Assembly (NCBI RefSeq): GCF_004404055.1
Contig: NZ_SOHK01000009.1
Span: 124,001-188,000, forward strand
Length of the DNA stretch: 64,000 nucleotides
Source: Cryobacterium ruanii
GTDB taxonomy: Bacteria > Actinomycetota > Actinomycetes > Actinomycetales > Microbacteriaceae
Direction of reading: 5' to 3'
Of this stretch, positions 38,064-47,209 are shown piece by piece; within the stretch, counting starts at the first letter, position 1, and each line of letters opens with the position of its first letter. The notes beneath the pieces were generated by a model. It was not told the DNA's origin and did no database searches. It saw only the letters and a list, made by a program, of their open reading frames with translations. Both the position numbers and the translations under genes were made by a program.

Positions 38064-40598
38064 CTAGATCTTTTCGATCGGGGCGATCTTGATCAACAGC
38101 TTTTTGGCGCCCGCCGTGTCGAACTGCACGTGCGCGATGCGCTTGGTGCCCTCACCGGTGACCTGGTTCACCCGGCCCTCGCCGAAGTCGTGGTGACGGA
38201 TGCGGTCGCCCGCAGCGAGCTCGAGGCTGCCATTGTCGCGCACCGTTCCGGTGATCTTATTGGCCCACTCGGTCTTCGGTTTGCCCGGCGGCAGGCCGGC
38301 CTGCTTTGCGCTGTTGCTGCCACTGCTGCGACCGCCGAAGCCATCCTTGGACGTACCGAGCGCGTTACCGAACCCGCCGAAGCCGCCGTCGCGGCGTGCG
38401 TTGAGCGCGCGCGGCTGCGTGCCGCCACGGGAGTTGGCCATGCCAGGTGACTGCTTCCAGTCGATGAGCTCGGCCGGAATCTCCTGCAGGTATCGGCTGG
38501 GCATGGCCACGTTGATGTCGCCGAACTGGGCGCGGGTCATGGCGAGCGAGAGGTAGAGCCGTTTGCGGGCCCGGGTGATGCCCACATAGAACAAGCGGCG
38601 TTCCTCGGCCGGGCCGCCGGGCTCATTCGCCGACATCTGGTGCGGTAGGAGCCCTTCTTCGACGCCGGTAAGAAACACGGCCTCGTATTCGAGGCCTTTC
38701 GCGGTGTGCAGGGTCATCAGTGAGACCGTGCCCGAGGCGTCGTCGAGGTCGTCGGCCGCGGCCACGAGCGACACCTGGGTAAGAAAGTCGACGAGACCGC
38801 CGTCGGGGTTCTCTTTATTGAAGTCCTTGGTTTGAGCGACGAGCTCTTCAATGTTCTCGGCCCGTACCTCGTCTTGCGGGTCGCGGCTGTTTCGCAGTAT
38901 GGCGAGCAGCCCGCTGCCGTTCAGGAGAAACTCGAGCACTTCAGAGACATTCGAGCCGCCGACCGGCACACCGTCATCGGTGACCGAAGTGGGCACGAGC
39001 ATGAGTGCGGCGGCATCGAGCAGCTCGGCGAGTTTGAGGATGGCGCCGGTCACTTTGGGGCCGAGGCCGAGCGCGGCGGAATTTCGCATGGCCTGGCGAA
39101 AGGTGAGCTCGTTGTCGTCGGCGAAACTCGACAGTCCGGTCTCGGTGGCTGGGCCAATGCCGCGCTTGGGGGTGTTCAGAATGCGGCGCAGGGCGAGTTC
39201 GTCGACCGGGTTGGCGACGGCGATGAGGTAGGCCAGGGCATCCTTGATCTCGGCCCGCTCGTAGAACTTGGTGCCGCCGACCACCCGGTACGGCGTGGCC
39301 GAGCGCACCAAAATCTCTTCCAACGCTCGCGTCTGCGCGTTGGTGCGATAGAACACCGCCATGTCGCGGTAGGCCATGCCTGCCGCGTGAAGCACCTGGA
39401 TCTCGTCCGAGACGAACTGGGCTTCGTCGTGGCCGGAATACGCCGTGAAACCGACGATTTTCTCGCCGTCGCCTCCCGCACTCCACAGCTTCTTATCGGT
39501 GCGGTCGAAGTTGTGCCCGATCACCGCGTTCGCCGCCGAAAGGATATTCTGCGTCGACCGGTAGTTCTGCTCGAGCAGAATCACCTTCGCGCCCGCATAG
39601 TCCCGCTCGAACCCGCTGATATTGCGGGTGTCCGCCCCGCGGAAAGCGTAGATCGACTGGTCGGAGTCGCCGACCACGGTGAGCGACGCCCCCGGAATGG
39701 CTCCGGTGGCGTCGCGCAGGTTGCGCACGTGCACGCCGTCGTTTTCCATCTCCTGGGCGAGCTCGGCCGTGACCGGCCGGGTGAGCTCGTGCACGAGGGC
39801 GTACTGGGCGTGGTTGGTGTCTTGGTATTCATCGACCAGCAGGTGCCGAAACCGCCGCCGGTAGAGCGCGGCAACCTTGGGGAACGCCCGAAACAGATAG
39901 ACGGTCTCACCGATGAGGTCATCGAAGTCGAGGGCGCTCGCGGCGCGCAACCGGGCCGAGTACTGCCGGAAAATCTCGACGAACATGACCTCTTGCGGGT
40001 CGCTCATATTCGCGTTGCGCGCGTACGAGTCGGCATCGGCGAGCTCATTCTTGAGCTTGGAGATTTTGGCGCCGGCCGACCCTGGTGTGAACCCGTAGGT
40101 GTCGGCGTCGAGCCCCTTGATGATGCGTTTAAGGGTGACTTTGGTGTCGGCCGAGTCGTAGATGCTGAACGTACTCGACAGGCCGATCTTCTCGGCTTCC
40201 CGGCGCAGGATGCGCACGCAGGAGGAGTGGAACGTGCTGATCCACATGCCGTCGGAGGCCTGGCCGAGGATCGCGTGTACCCGCTCGCGCATTTCGGCGG
40301 CGGCCTTGTTGGTGAAGGTGATCGCGAGAATCTGACTCGGCCAGGCATCGCGGGTTTCGAGCAGGCTCGCGACCCGACGGGTGAGCACGCTGGTCTTGCC
40401 CGAGCCGGCACCGGCGATGATCAGCAGCGCCTGCCCGCGATATTCGACGGCCTCTTTCTGCTGCGGGTTGAGCCCGTCGAGCAGGGGGCTCTGGCGGTTA
40501 TCGCCCGTGCCCGCGTGCCCGTTGGAATCGAGAATGATCGGCGTGGCCGAACGAGTGGCGGTTGCGGGCGCGGATCCCGCGTTCAGGGGTGTGGTCAT
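38064..40598 (-). CDS. pcrA: ATP-dependent DNA helicase PcrA/UvrD
   Basis: Superfamily 1A 3'-5' helicase of 844 residues for repair and replication-fork maintenance. Motifs in order: NPQQKEAVEY (Q motif), IIAGAGSGKTSVLTRR (Walker A), DEYQDTNHAQY (II), GDSDQSIYAFRGAD (III), LEQNYRST (IV), TLHTAKGLEYEAVFLTGVEE (V), YVGITRARKRLYLS (VI). The C-terminal tail holds a Tudor-like domain (GDRIRHHDFGEGRVNQVTGE) used for RNA polymerase binding in PcrA. Near sucCD as in mycobacterial uvrD1-sucCD. Confidence 0.95.
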   Translation of the reverse strand: MTTPLNAGSAPATATRSATPIILDSNGHAGTGDNRQSPLLDGLNPQQKEAVEYRGQALLIIAGAGSGKTSVLTRRVASLLETRDAWPSQILAITFTNKAAAEMRERVHAILGQASDGMWISTFHSSCVRILRREAEKIGLSSTFSIYDSADTKVTLKRIIKGLDADTYGFTPGSAGAKISKLKNELADADSYARNANMSDPQEVMFVEIFRQYSARLRAASALDFDDLIGETVYLFRAFPKVAALYRRRFRHLLVDEYQDTNHAQYALVHELTRPVTAELAQEMENDGVHVRNLRDATGAIPGASLTVVGDSDQSIYAFRGADTRNISGFERDYAGAKVILLEQNYRSTQNILSAANAVIGHNFDRTDKKLWSAGGDGEKIVGFTAYSGHDEAQFVSDEIQVLHAAGMAYRDMAVFYRTNAQTRALEEILVRSATPYRVVGGTKFYERAEIKDALAYLIAVANPVDELALRRILNTPKRGIGPATETGLSSFADDNELTFRQAMRNSAALGLGPKVTGAILKLAELLDAAALMLVPTSVTDDGVPVGGSNVSEVLEFLLNGSGLLAILRNSRDPQDEVRAENIEELVAQTKDFNKENPDGGLVDFLTQVSLVAAADDLDDASGTVSLMTLHTAKGLEYEAVFLTGVEEGLLPHQMSANEPGGPAEERRLFYVGITRARKRLYLSLAMTRAQFGDINVAMPSRYLQEIPAELIDWKQSPGMANSRGGTQPRALNARRDGGFGGFGNALGTSKDGFGGRSSGSNSAKQAGLPPGKPKTEWANKITGTVRDNGSLELAAGDRIRHHDFGEGRVNQVTGEGTKRIAHVQFDTAGAKKLLIKIAPIEKI

Positions 40599-40649
40599 AT
40601 CGGTTTCCAGTGTAGGCGAGGCCCCTGACAGGCAGGCCGGTCAGCATGG

Positions 40650-41657
40650 TCAGAACGCGCCCCGCACGTGCACGGCCAGATCCGGATGGTCGGCGAACAC
40701 TCCGTCAACGCCCGAGCCCAGAATGACCCGAAACTCCGACTGCCAGTGGCCAAAGTCTGCCTTGCGGGCACCGCTGCGAAAGGATTTCGCCAGAAATTTG
40801 TTTTCCGGGCGCAGGGACCAGCAGTAGATCTCGAGTCCCGCAGCGTGAGCTTCGTCGACCAGAGCGGATGCCCCGATCACCTCCCCCGCGGCATCCGTTT
40901 CGAGAATGAGCGATTTGGAAACGCTGATGCCGTCGATCCCATCAGAACCCGCGGCCAGGTTTGCGAGCCCGTCGGCCGTGAGGTGATCGGCGTAGGGTAC
41001 GGCGCGAGCACCGTACTCCGCCACCTGGTCGGCCGGGTGTCCCTGAACTTCGAGCAGAAAGATGCGCTTGCCGCGTACGCCTTGGGCTTGCACTTGGGCG
41101 AGCACGCTCGGTTCGAAGCTCTCAACGGTGAGTCGGTCGGTGTTCCAGCCGGCCGCGGAGACCTCGTCCGCGAACAGTTCGGCCAGCGGCAGGTCGAATG
41201 CGGCGAAATAGCTGGCGTGTTTAATCTCCGCGACGATGCCGAGCACGCGATCGGTTCGCTCGGCAACCGCATCAACGAGGTCGAACAGGTCGCGCAGGCG
41301 AAGAATCGGTTGTTGGTCGTCGAAGGTCGTGTTGCTCTGCCGTAGGGCGGGCAGGCGTTCCCGCGCGCGCAGGGTGCTCAGTTCGGGCCAGGTGAAGTCC
41401 TCCGTGAACCAGCCGGTGACCTTCTTGCCGTCAACGTGCTTCTCGGTGCGGCGACCGGCGAATTCGGCGCGAGTTGCGACATCCGTTGTGCCGGAGATTT
41501 CATTCTCGTGGCGAATGACGAGTACGCCGTCGCGCGTCGCGACCAGGTCGGGTTCGACGGCGTCGGCGCCGAGCGCAAAAGCCAGTTCGAACGCGCTGCG
41601 GGTATGCTCAGGCCGGTGGCCGCTCGCCCCGCGGTGGCCAATGACGATCTGCTGCAT
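40650..41657 (-). CDS. glpQ: glycerophosphodiester phosphodiesterase
   Basis: Hydrolyses glycerophosphodiesters to glycerol-3-phosphate and an alcohol. The 335-residue TIM-barrel protein starts IVIGHRGASGHRPEHTRSAF with the catalytic His and Arg, then GADAVEPDLVATRDGVLVIR with Glu and Asp metal ligands and HENEISGTTDVAT. The C-terminus has DGVFADHPDLAV. No signal peptide, so cytoplasmic. It lies 51 bases upstream of pcrA, in the same direction. The product would feed GlpD. Confidence 0.92.
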   Translation of the reverse strand: MQQIVIGHRGASGHRPEHTRSAFELAFALGADAVEPDLVATRDGVLVIRHENEISGTTDVATRAEFAGRRTEKHVDGKKVTGWFTEDFTWPELSTLRARERLPALRQSNTTFDDQQPILRLRDLFDLVDAVAERTDRVLGIVAEIKHASYFAAFDLPLAELFADEVSAAGWNTDRLTVESFEPSVLAQVQAQGVRGKRIFLLEVQGHPADQVAEYGARAVPYADHLTADGLANLAAGSDGIDGISVSKSLILETDAAGEVIGASALVDEAHAAGLEIYCWSLRPENKFLAKSFRSGARKADFGHWQSEFRVILGSGVDGVFADHPDLAVHVRGAF

Positions 41658-41877
41658 GCGTACAGGCTAACCGCGCCACCAGAACGGATGCTGGGGGCCG
41701 CCGACGCTCGCAGCGTAACCTGTGCGCAATCCCGCTTGAAATGCTGCAAATCCGCTGATCCCCCGCGCATTCGCAGGCGCTCTCAGGTACCGTTGAGGAA
41801 GTGCCGCACCAGGCGCTGCGTGCTGGCTAGCTTGCGCGCACCCATACTCAACCAGCTGATTGTGAGTACAGCAACAC

Positions 41878-42696
41878 ATGGCATCCTCCAACCCCGCTTT
41901 CTCCCGCAACGAAGCGTTCGGCGCTCGTGGCGCAGTGGCGTCGTCGCAGGCCCTCTCTGACAACGATCTGCAGTCGATGTACAGCCGGCCCTCGGCCGGT
42001 GCGCAAGACACCGAACGCATGACCTACGAAGACACCATCACCAAGACCGGCCTCGGCTTCGCGCTCTTGCTCGTGGCCGCTGCGATCTCCTGGGTTGCCA
42101 CGCCGGTGTTGCCGTTCCTGTTTATCCTGGGTGCCATCGTCGGTTTCGTGCTCGGCCTGGTCAACACCTTCAAGAAGGAGCCGTCGGCTCCCCTCATCCT
42201 CGCCTTCGGCGCGGCGCAGGGCCTGTTCGTCGGCGGCATCTCAAGCGTCTTCGAGGTGCTCTACCCGGGGATCGTGACGCAAGCGGTTCTCGCGACGCTC
42301 GTCGTCGTCGCCGTCACCCTGGCACTGTTCAAAAGCGGCAAGATCCGCGCCTCGAAGAAGGCCACCAAGGTCTTCCTGATCGCCATGATCGGCTATGCCG
42401 CCTTCTCTCTCATCAACGTGGGCATGATGATCTTCGGTGGCACCGACCAAGCCTTCGGCATGCGCAGCGCGAGCATCAGCCTGCTCGGCTTCGACATCAA
42501 GCTCGGCGTCATCATCGGCCTCCTCGCGGTGCTCCTGGCCGCGTACTCGCTCGTGCTCGACTTCGACTTCATCCAGAAGGGCGTCGACAACCGCCTGCCG
42601 CGCAAGTACGGCTGGACCGGCGCGTTCGGCATCATGATGACCGTAGTCTGGCTCTACGTCGAGATGCTGCGCATCTTCGCACTAACTCGCGAATAA
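41878..42696 (+). CDS. Bax inhibitor-1/YccA-family membrane protein
   Basis: A 272-residue protein with a 55-residue hydrophilic N-terminus and seven TM helices. Characteristic features are YEDTITKTGLGFALLLVAAA in the first helix, APLILAFGAAQGLFVGGISS in the third, and an acidic pair in LVLDFDFIQKGVDNRLP. In Bacillus the homologue YetJ is a pH-sensitive calcium leak channel; that role is an analogy. The Shine-Dalgarno is weak. A strong terminator follows. Confidence 0.88.
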   Translation: MASSNPAFSRNEAFGARGAVASSQALSDNDLQSMYSRPSAGAQDTERMTYEDTITKTGLGFALLLVAAAISWVATPVLPFLFILGAIVGFVLGLVNTFKKEPSAPLILAFGAAQGLFVGGISSVFEVLYPGIVTQAVLATLVVVAVTLALFKSGKIRASKKATKVFLIAMIGYAAFSLINVGMMIFGGTDQAFGMRSASISLLGFDIKLGVIIGLLAVLLAAYSLVLDFDFIQKGVDNRLPRKYGWTGAFGIMMTVVWLYVEMLRIFALTRE

Positions 42697-42713
42697 CAGT
42701 ATTCGGTATTGAC

Positions 42714-42745
42714 AAGCGCCCGTGTTCTCAGGAACACGGGCGCTT
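42714..42745 (+). terminator. terminator after the Bax-inhibitor-1 gene
   Basis: A perfect 14-bp stem (arms 42714-42727 and 42732-42745) with a TCAG loop and flanking A and T bases, 18 bases past the stop. It can also serve the convergent kdpE. Confidence 0.88.
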
Positions 42746-42772
42746 TGCCGTTCTTCCTCCTGGCGCAATATC

Positions 42773-43471
42773 TCAACCTTGGTCCATGTCAGGTCTGAAT
42801 CGATATCCCATTCCGGATTCGGTCAACAGATAGCGCGGGTTTCGGGGATCGGGTTCGATTTTCTTGCGAAGTTGAGCAATGTACAGGCGGAGATATCCGG
42901 TGTCGGTGACGTGTTCAGATCCCCAGATTTCGGTGAGGAGACTTTGGCGGGTGACGAGTTTTCCCGCGTTTCGCACCAGGATATCGAGGACTTGCCATTC
43001 GGTCGGGGTCAACCGGACGAGTTCTGGCCCGCCCGGTGTTGACCTGGTTATGCTCTTAGCGGCGAGATCGATGGCGATGTCCGCGATTCGTGTGATGGGT
43101 GCCGTTTCCTGGTTAGGGACACGCCGTGTAAGGGCGCGAATGCGAGCCAAAAGCTCGTCAATCGAGAACGGTTTGGTGACGTAGTCGTCAGCCCCGGCAT
43201 CGAGCGCCTCGACCTTGTCGGCCGCACCGGTACGGCCGGAAACGACGAGGACAGGGGCTTGAGTCCACCCGCGAAGTCCCTGGATGACCTGGATACCGTC
43301 GAGTTCGGGCATTCCGAGGTCGAGCATGAAAATATCGGGCCGATGGTCGATGGCCGCATTCACCGCTTCAGTTCCGTTGGCCGCGGTGATGATCTCGTAT
43401 CCGCGTGCTCCGAGAGTGACACGGAGGGCTCGGAGGATCTGAGGATCATCGTCAGCGATGAGGATCTTCAT
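42773..43471 (-). CDS. kdpE: OmpR-family response regulator KdpE
   Basis: A 232-residue regulator. The receiver domain begins KILIADDDPQILRALRVTLG, with phospho-Asp in DIFMLDLGMPELDGI and Lys in DYVTKPFSIDELLARI. The winged helix has LTPTEWQVLDILVRNAGKLV and YLRLYIAQLRKKIEPDPRNP, the KdpE form. AGGAG lies 5 bases before the ATG. The start overlaps the truncated sensor gene by ATGA. Its normal target kdpFABC is not in the window and appears deleted (see the next two features). Confidence 0.92.
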   Translation of the reverse strand: MKILIADDDPQILRALRVTLGARGYEIITAANGTEAVNAAIDHRPDIFMLDLGMPELDGIQVIQGLRGWTQAPVLVVSGRTGAADKVEALDAGADDYVTKPFSIDELLARIRALTRRVPNQETAPITRIADIAIDLAAKSITRSTPGGPELVRLTPTEWQVLDILVRNAGKLVTRQSLLTEIWGSEHVTDTGYLRLYIAQLRKKIEPDPRNPRYLLTESGMGYRFRPDMDQG

Positions 43472-44628
43472 GGGTTCTCCTGGTTGAAAGGTGCCGCAGG
43501 GTTACGAGAAGGACGCGCATTGATGTCCCCCTGGGACGATGCACCCGACTGAGCTGCGATATGTCCCGCCACCGGCAGAGCGATGACCATCGTCAGGCCG
43601 CCGCCGGGGGTGGTTTCCGCGTCGAGGGTACCGCCCATGCCCTCAGAGAAGCCCTTGGACAGGGCGAGGCCAAGTCCAAGACCCGAGCGGTTATCGGTGT
43701 CGCCGAGGCGTTGGAAGGGAACGAAGACGTCGTCACGCCGTTCGAGGGCGATACCGGGGCCGTGGTCGATGACGCGAATCTCCACGGTGCCGCCGAAGCT
43801 GCTGGTGGCGATGCGCACGCGCGTCCCCGATGGAGCAAAACGGGTCGCGTTGGCGAGTAGGTTGACAACAACGCGCTGGAGCAGGCCTTGATCGGCCAGG
43901 AGTCGGGGCAGATCCGGGTCGAGGTCGAGTTCGATGGCTCCCGGGCCGAGATGCAGTTCATCGAAGGCGGCGAGAATGACGTCTCCAGCATCCACGACGC
44001 CCAGCGACACACCGAGGACGCCGGCCTGTACCCGGCTGACGTCGAGAAGGTTGGTGACGAGTGAGGTGAGCGTCTCCAGACTCTCGTCGGCGGTGGCGAG
44101 GAGCTCTTCTCGATCGGCCGCGGACCACGTCACGTCGGTGGCGCGCAGTCCGCTGACGGCAGCGACGGCAGCAGCGAGCGGGCGGCGGAGGTCGTGGCTG
44201 ACGGCGGAGAGTAGGGCACTCCGAACGCGGTCGGTTTCGGCGAGCGGTCCGACCTCGCTCGCCGTCTCGGAGAGGACGGAGTGTTCCATGGCCGCGTCGA
44301 TCTGTGCGGCAATCACGGCCAGCAGACGCCGTTCGGAGGCCTGCAGATCGCCGCCATAGAGTTCGAGAGTGGCACGGGTGCCGATGGGCACGGTCGTCAG
44401 TTTCGCGCGCGGCGCGGGTTCACCATCGCGCACCAGCACGAGCCCCTCCTCCACCAGGACGACCATGTTGAGATTGAATGCTCCCCGGGTCCGTCCGATG
44501 AGCGCCTGCAAGGCGCCTTGTCCCCGAAGGACGCTACCTGAGATGGTGGCGAGGAGTTCCGATTCTGCGGCAGAACGTTTGGCTGCGCGGGTGCGGCGAG
44601 CAGCCTGGTCGACCACGTAGGCATCGAG
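43468..44628 (-). pseudogene. kdpD: kdpD sensor kinase, 5' part deleted
   Basis: Family similarity starts abruptly at [20 protein letters not shown], the segment after the last TM helix of KdpD, and runs through a GAF-like region, the H-box SAVSHDLRRPLAAAVAAVSG, N-box VVVNLLANATRFAP and G-boxes DHGPGIAL and GLGLGLALSKG. The roughly 450 N-terminal residues (KdpD/USP sensor domains and four TM helices) are absent. The frame stays open upstream to 44886 but encodes Arg/Pro-rich sequence antisense to a permease fragment. A GTG at 44616 could still give a soluble kinase, so it may not be fully dead. Confidence 0.8.
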
Positions 44629-44657
44629 TGCTCCGCGCGCAGAGCCCGGCAGCGCCA

Positions 44658-44870
44658 AACGCGATTGCCGCGATACTTCTGGCCCTCCGAGACGCCACGG
44701 GCGTGCGACCGCAGGCCTTCTTCGAATGGTCGGAAGGCAACCCGCTCGGGCATCTCCTCCGATACCTCTTGCTGGGGCGAGGAGATACGGCCCCGGTCGT
44801 GCGGGAGATCCTGCGGGAGAGTGAGCCAGACCCGGCGCAGAGGCCGGGGATCCACGTTGGTGGCGGCTGA
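44658..44870 (+). pseudogene. C-terminal fragment of an APC-type permease
   Basis: About 70 codons read [20 protein letters not shown], then [20 protein letters not shown] and an [15 protein letters not shown] tail ending IHVGGG. From memory of the family this is the cytoplasmic C-terminus of the large actinobacterial APC permeases often found beside kdp genes. The preceding 600 or so codons are missing and the fragment starts within 30 bases of the truncated kdpD. Assignment to that family is moderately sure; that it is a truncated gene is clearer than which one. Confidence 0.6.
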
Positions 44871-45060
44871 CCGGAAAGCCATTCACGACGATCGTCTAAA
44901 GCGGCGGGGACCAATCCTGCCGTCGCCGCGGAGCCGAAACTGCGCGCGTTTTCGCGATGTCAGCTTTCTCGGTGAATGAAGCGCGTCACCGTGCGGGCGA
45001 TGACCCCGGCCGTTCACCCTTGCACGCCATACTGAGTCCGTTGGCCACGGAAGGGACGGC
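44871..45060. other. intergenic region upstream of the pyruvate-kinase-like gene
   Basis: About 190 bases separate the permease remnant stop from the pyruvate-kinase-like gene. It probably contains that gene's promoter (CTTGCA and CATACT-like hexamers near 45016-45031 are possible but not convincing). GAAGGGA precedes the start codon. Confidence 0.35.
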
Positions 45061-46980
45061 ATGACATCGCTCGAGCTCACTGACCTGATTTCTCTCCGGG
45101 CCGACGTTGAATCGTTGCGGGCGGACCTGCTCCTCGCCGAGCTGCGCCAGGCAGACGAGATTTCTGCAGTACAGCCACGGCACGCCCACAGTGCGACGAA
45201 TCTCGTGCACTATGTCGAGCTGCGAACCCACGATCTGCGCGATCTTCAGGCGCGACTCGCCCGCCGCGGTCTCACCTCTCTGGGCCGCACCGAATCTCAT
45301 GTTCTCGCGAGTATCGACGGGTTGCTCCGTACGCTGACCCTACTGATATCTCCTGTCGGCGATGTGGGCCCCGGCGCAGTGGACGCTTTCTCGCCGGCGG
45401 CCTCACAGCCACCCGACGGTGGCGTGCTCCTCACCCGGAATTCCGCACTGTTGCTCGGTTCACGGCCCGAGCACCGCTCAACGCGCATCATGGTGACCCT
45501 GCCGAGTGAAACAGCAACAGATAAGGCCATGGTGCAGTCCATGCTCGAGAGCGGGATGGACCTTGCCCGCATAAACTGCGCGCACGACGGGCCAACCGTC
45601 TGGGCCGCGATGATCGCCAACATTCGCTCCGCAGAGGCGTCGACCGGCCGGCGATGCCTCGTTGCGATGGATCTTGGCGGCCCGAAGCTGCGCACTGGCC
45701 CCATCAAAGCCGGCCCCGAGGTGATCAAGGTCAAGCCGCTCCGATCGCCGACCGGCACCGTTCTCAAACGAGGGGTGGTCTGGCTCGGCACCCGACCCGA
45801 CAACGCCGTCGCGCTCGGGGCACCCGTTATTCCCATCACCGATTTGAGTTGGGTGGATCGGCGCCGGGTCGGCGATGAAATCCGTCTCGTCGATACGCGC
45901 GGGGCCCACCGCACCCTCACCGTCGAGCAAACCTTTTCTGGCGGATGCCTCGTCTCACTCCCACAAACCGTGTACTTCGCTCCCGGGTTGGCTGTGGCCG
46001 GCGCGCGAGACGAGCGTGCGGTGGGCGCGTTCGTGGGCACCCTGAATCCCACCGAGCAATTCCTGCTCGTGCACCGAGGCGACACGCTGATCCTCACCGC
46101 GGACCTCAGCCCTGCGAACGCCACGACCGACGGGACACACCGTATCGGCTGCACCCTGCCGGTCGCTTTTCAGGAAGCGCACCCCGGTGAGCGCGTCATG
46201 CTCGATGACGGCAAGATCGACGGGGTCATCATTGCCGTGACATCCACAGAGATAACGATTGTGGTGCACCGTGCCGGCATCGACGGCACGAAACTGCGAG
46301 CCGAAAAGGGTATCAATCTGCCCGATACGCTGCTCTCCATCTCGGCGCTCACCGACCAGGATGCGGCCGACCTCGATTTCGTCCGGGCACACGCCGATAT
46401 CGTCAACATGTCTTTTGTGCGAAGCGCCGACGACGTGCGAGATCTGCTCTCGCACCTCGAGGGCAACCCCGAGCTCGGCATCGTGCTCAAGATTGAGACC
46501 GTCGCGGCGTTCGAAGCCCTCCCGCAGATTCTGCTCGAAGCCATGCGGTGGCAGAATGTCGGCGTCATGATCGCCCGCGGCGACCTTGCGGTGGAGGTTG
46601 GTTTCGAGCGACTCGCCGAAGTGCAGGAAGAGATCCTCTGGTTGTGTGAAGCCGCCCACGTGCCGGTGATCTGGGCGACGCAGGTGCTCGATACCCTCGC
46701 CCGCACGGGGTTGCCATCGCGCGCCGAAGTGACCGACGCCGCCATGGCCGAACGCGCCGAGTGCGTGATGCTCAACAAGGGCCCGTTCATCGCCGAGGCC
46801 ATATCCATGCTCGCCGGAATCCTGAGGCGCATGCAAGGGCACACCGATAAGAAGCGCAGCCTGCTGCGGCGCCTGCGTGCCTGGGATTTGGATATGACGG
46901 AAGCCACATCACCCCCCATGAACTCCGTGCCGGGTGAAGCTCCACGTGCGCGCGGTCGTGCATCCACAGAGCGTCCTTGA
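45061..46980 (+). CDS. non-canonical pyruvate kinase family protein with N-terminal extension
   Basis: A 639-residue protein. Residues 1-135 form a helical extension without a recognised domain. The barrel follows: STRIMVTLPSETATDKAMVQ and GMDLARINCAHDG (canonical GMxVxRxNFSHG), an enlarged B domain, EKGINLPDT, VNMSFVRSADDV, the catalytic Lys in GIVLKIETVAAFE, MIARGDLAVEVGFERLAEVQ and PVIWATQVLDTLARTG. The usual AVMLSGETA reads CVMLNKGPF, and the C-terminal allosteric domain is replaced by a short basic tail. It may be a second kinase with altered regulation or a different phosphoenolpyruvate-linked enzyme. It stands alone with its own ribosome binding site. Confidence 0.8.
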   Translation: MTSLELTDLISLRADVESLRADLLLAELRQADEISAVQPRHAHSATNLVHYVELRTHDLRDLQARLARRGLTSLGRTESHVLASIDGLLRTLTLLISPVGDVGPGAVDAFSPAASQPPDGGVLLTRNSALLLGSRPEHRSTRIMVTLPSETATDKAMVQSMLESGMDLARINCAHDGPTVWAAMIANIRSAEASTGRRCLVAMDLGGPKLRTGPIKAGPEVIKVKPLRSPTGTVLKRGVVWLGTRPDNAVALGAPVIPITDLSWVDRRRVGDEIRLVDTRGAHRTLTVEQTFSGGCLVSLPQTVYFAPGLAVAGARDERAVGAFVGTLNPTEQFLLVHRGDTLILTADLSPANATTDGTHRIGCTLPVAFQEAHPGERVMLDDGKIDGVIIAVTSTEITIVVHRAGIDGTKLRAEKGINLPDTLLSISALTDQDAADLDFVRAHADIVNMSFVRSADDVRDLLSHLEGNPELGIVLKIETVAAFEALPQILLEAMRWQNVGVMIARGDLAVEVGFERLAEVQEEILWLCEAAHVPVIWATQVLDTLARTGLPSRAEVTDAAMAERAECVMLNKGPFIAEAISMLAGILRRMQGHTDKKRSLLRRLRAWDLDMTEATSPPMNSVPGEAPRARGRASTERP

Positions 46981-47041
46981 TCTCGTGAACCCGCCAGTTT
47001 TTTTGCACCCCAGGCACACCACACTGTGGTTGGCTTAAACA

Positions 47042-47194
47042 ATGAGTTCCACTGACCTGCGCACGCTGCTCCCGTTCGAAACGACCGACTTGAACACCAC
47101 ATTCGGCTTCATCGGAAGCGCCATCGTGCTCCTCGGTCTCGCTTGGGTGGTCGTGCTCGCCATTCGCCGCTACCTCAAGGCCCCCAAAGACTGA
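47042..47194 (+). CDS. 50-residue single-pass membrane protein
   Basis: A short frame starting MSSTDLRTLLPFETTDLNTT, followed by one hydrophobic helix (FGFIGSAIVLLGLAWVVVLA) and a basic end IRRYLKAPKD. The pattern (outside N-terminus, one TM, positive inside) is protein-like and the codon use is GC-rich at third positions. The ribosome binding site is weak. It lies 60 bases after the pyruvate-kinase-like gene and may be co-transcribed. No family recognised. Confidence 0.5.
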   Translation: MSSTDLRTLLPFETTDLNTTFGFIGSAIVLLGLAWVVVLAIRRYLKAPKD

Positions 47195-47209
47195 CCCAAC
47201 GGAAAACCC

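Noticed and set aside
38832-40628. 598-codon plus-strand frame antisense to pcrA
   Set aside because: Antisense shadow of pcrA with no recognisable domain or ribosome binding site.
44629-44886. N-terminal part of the kdpD open frame
   Set aside because: Not KdpD-like and antisense to the permease fragment; open by composition only.
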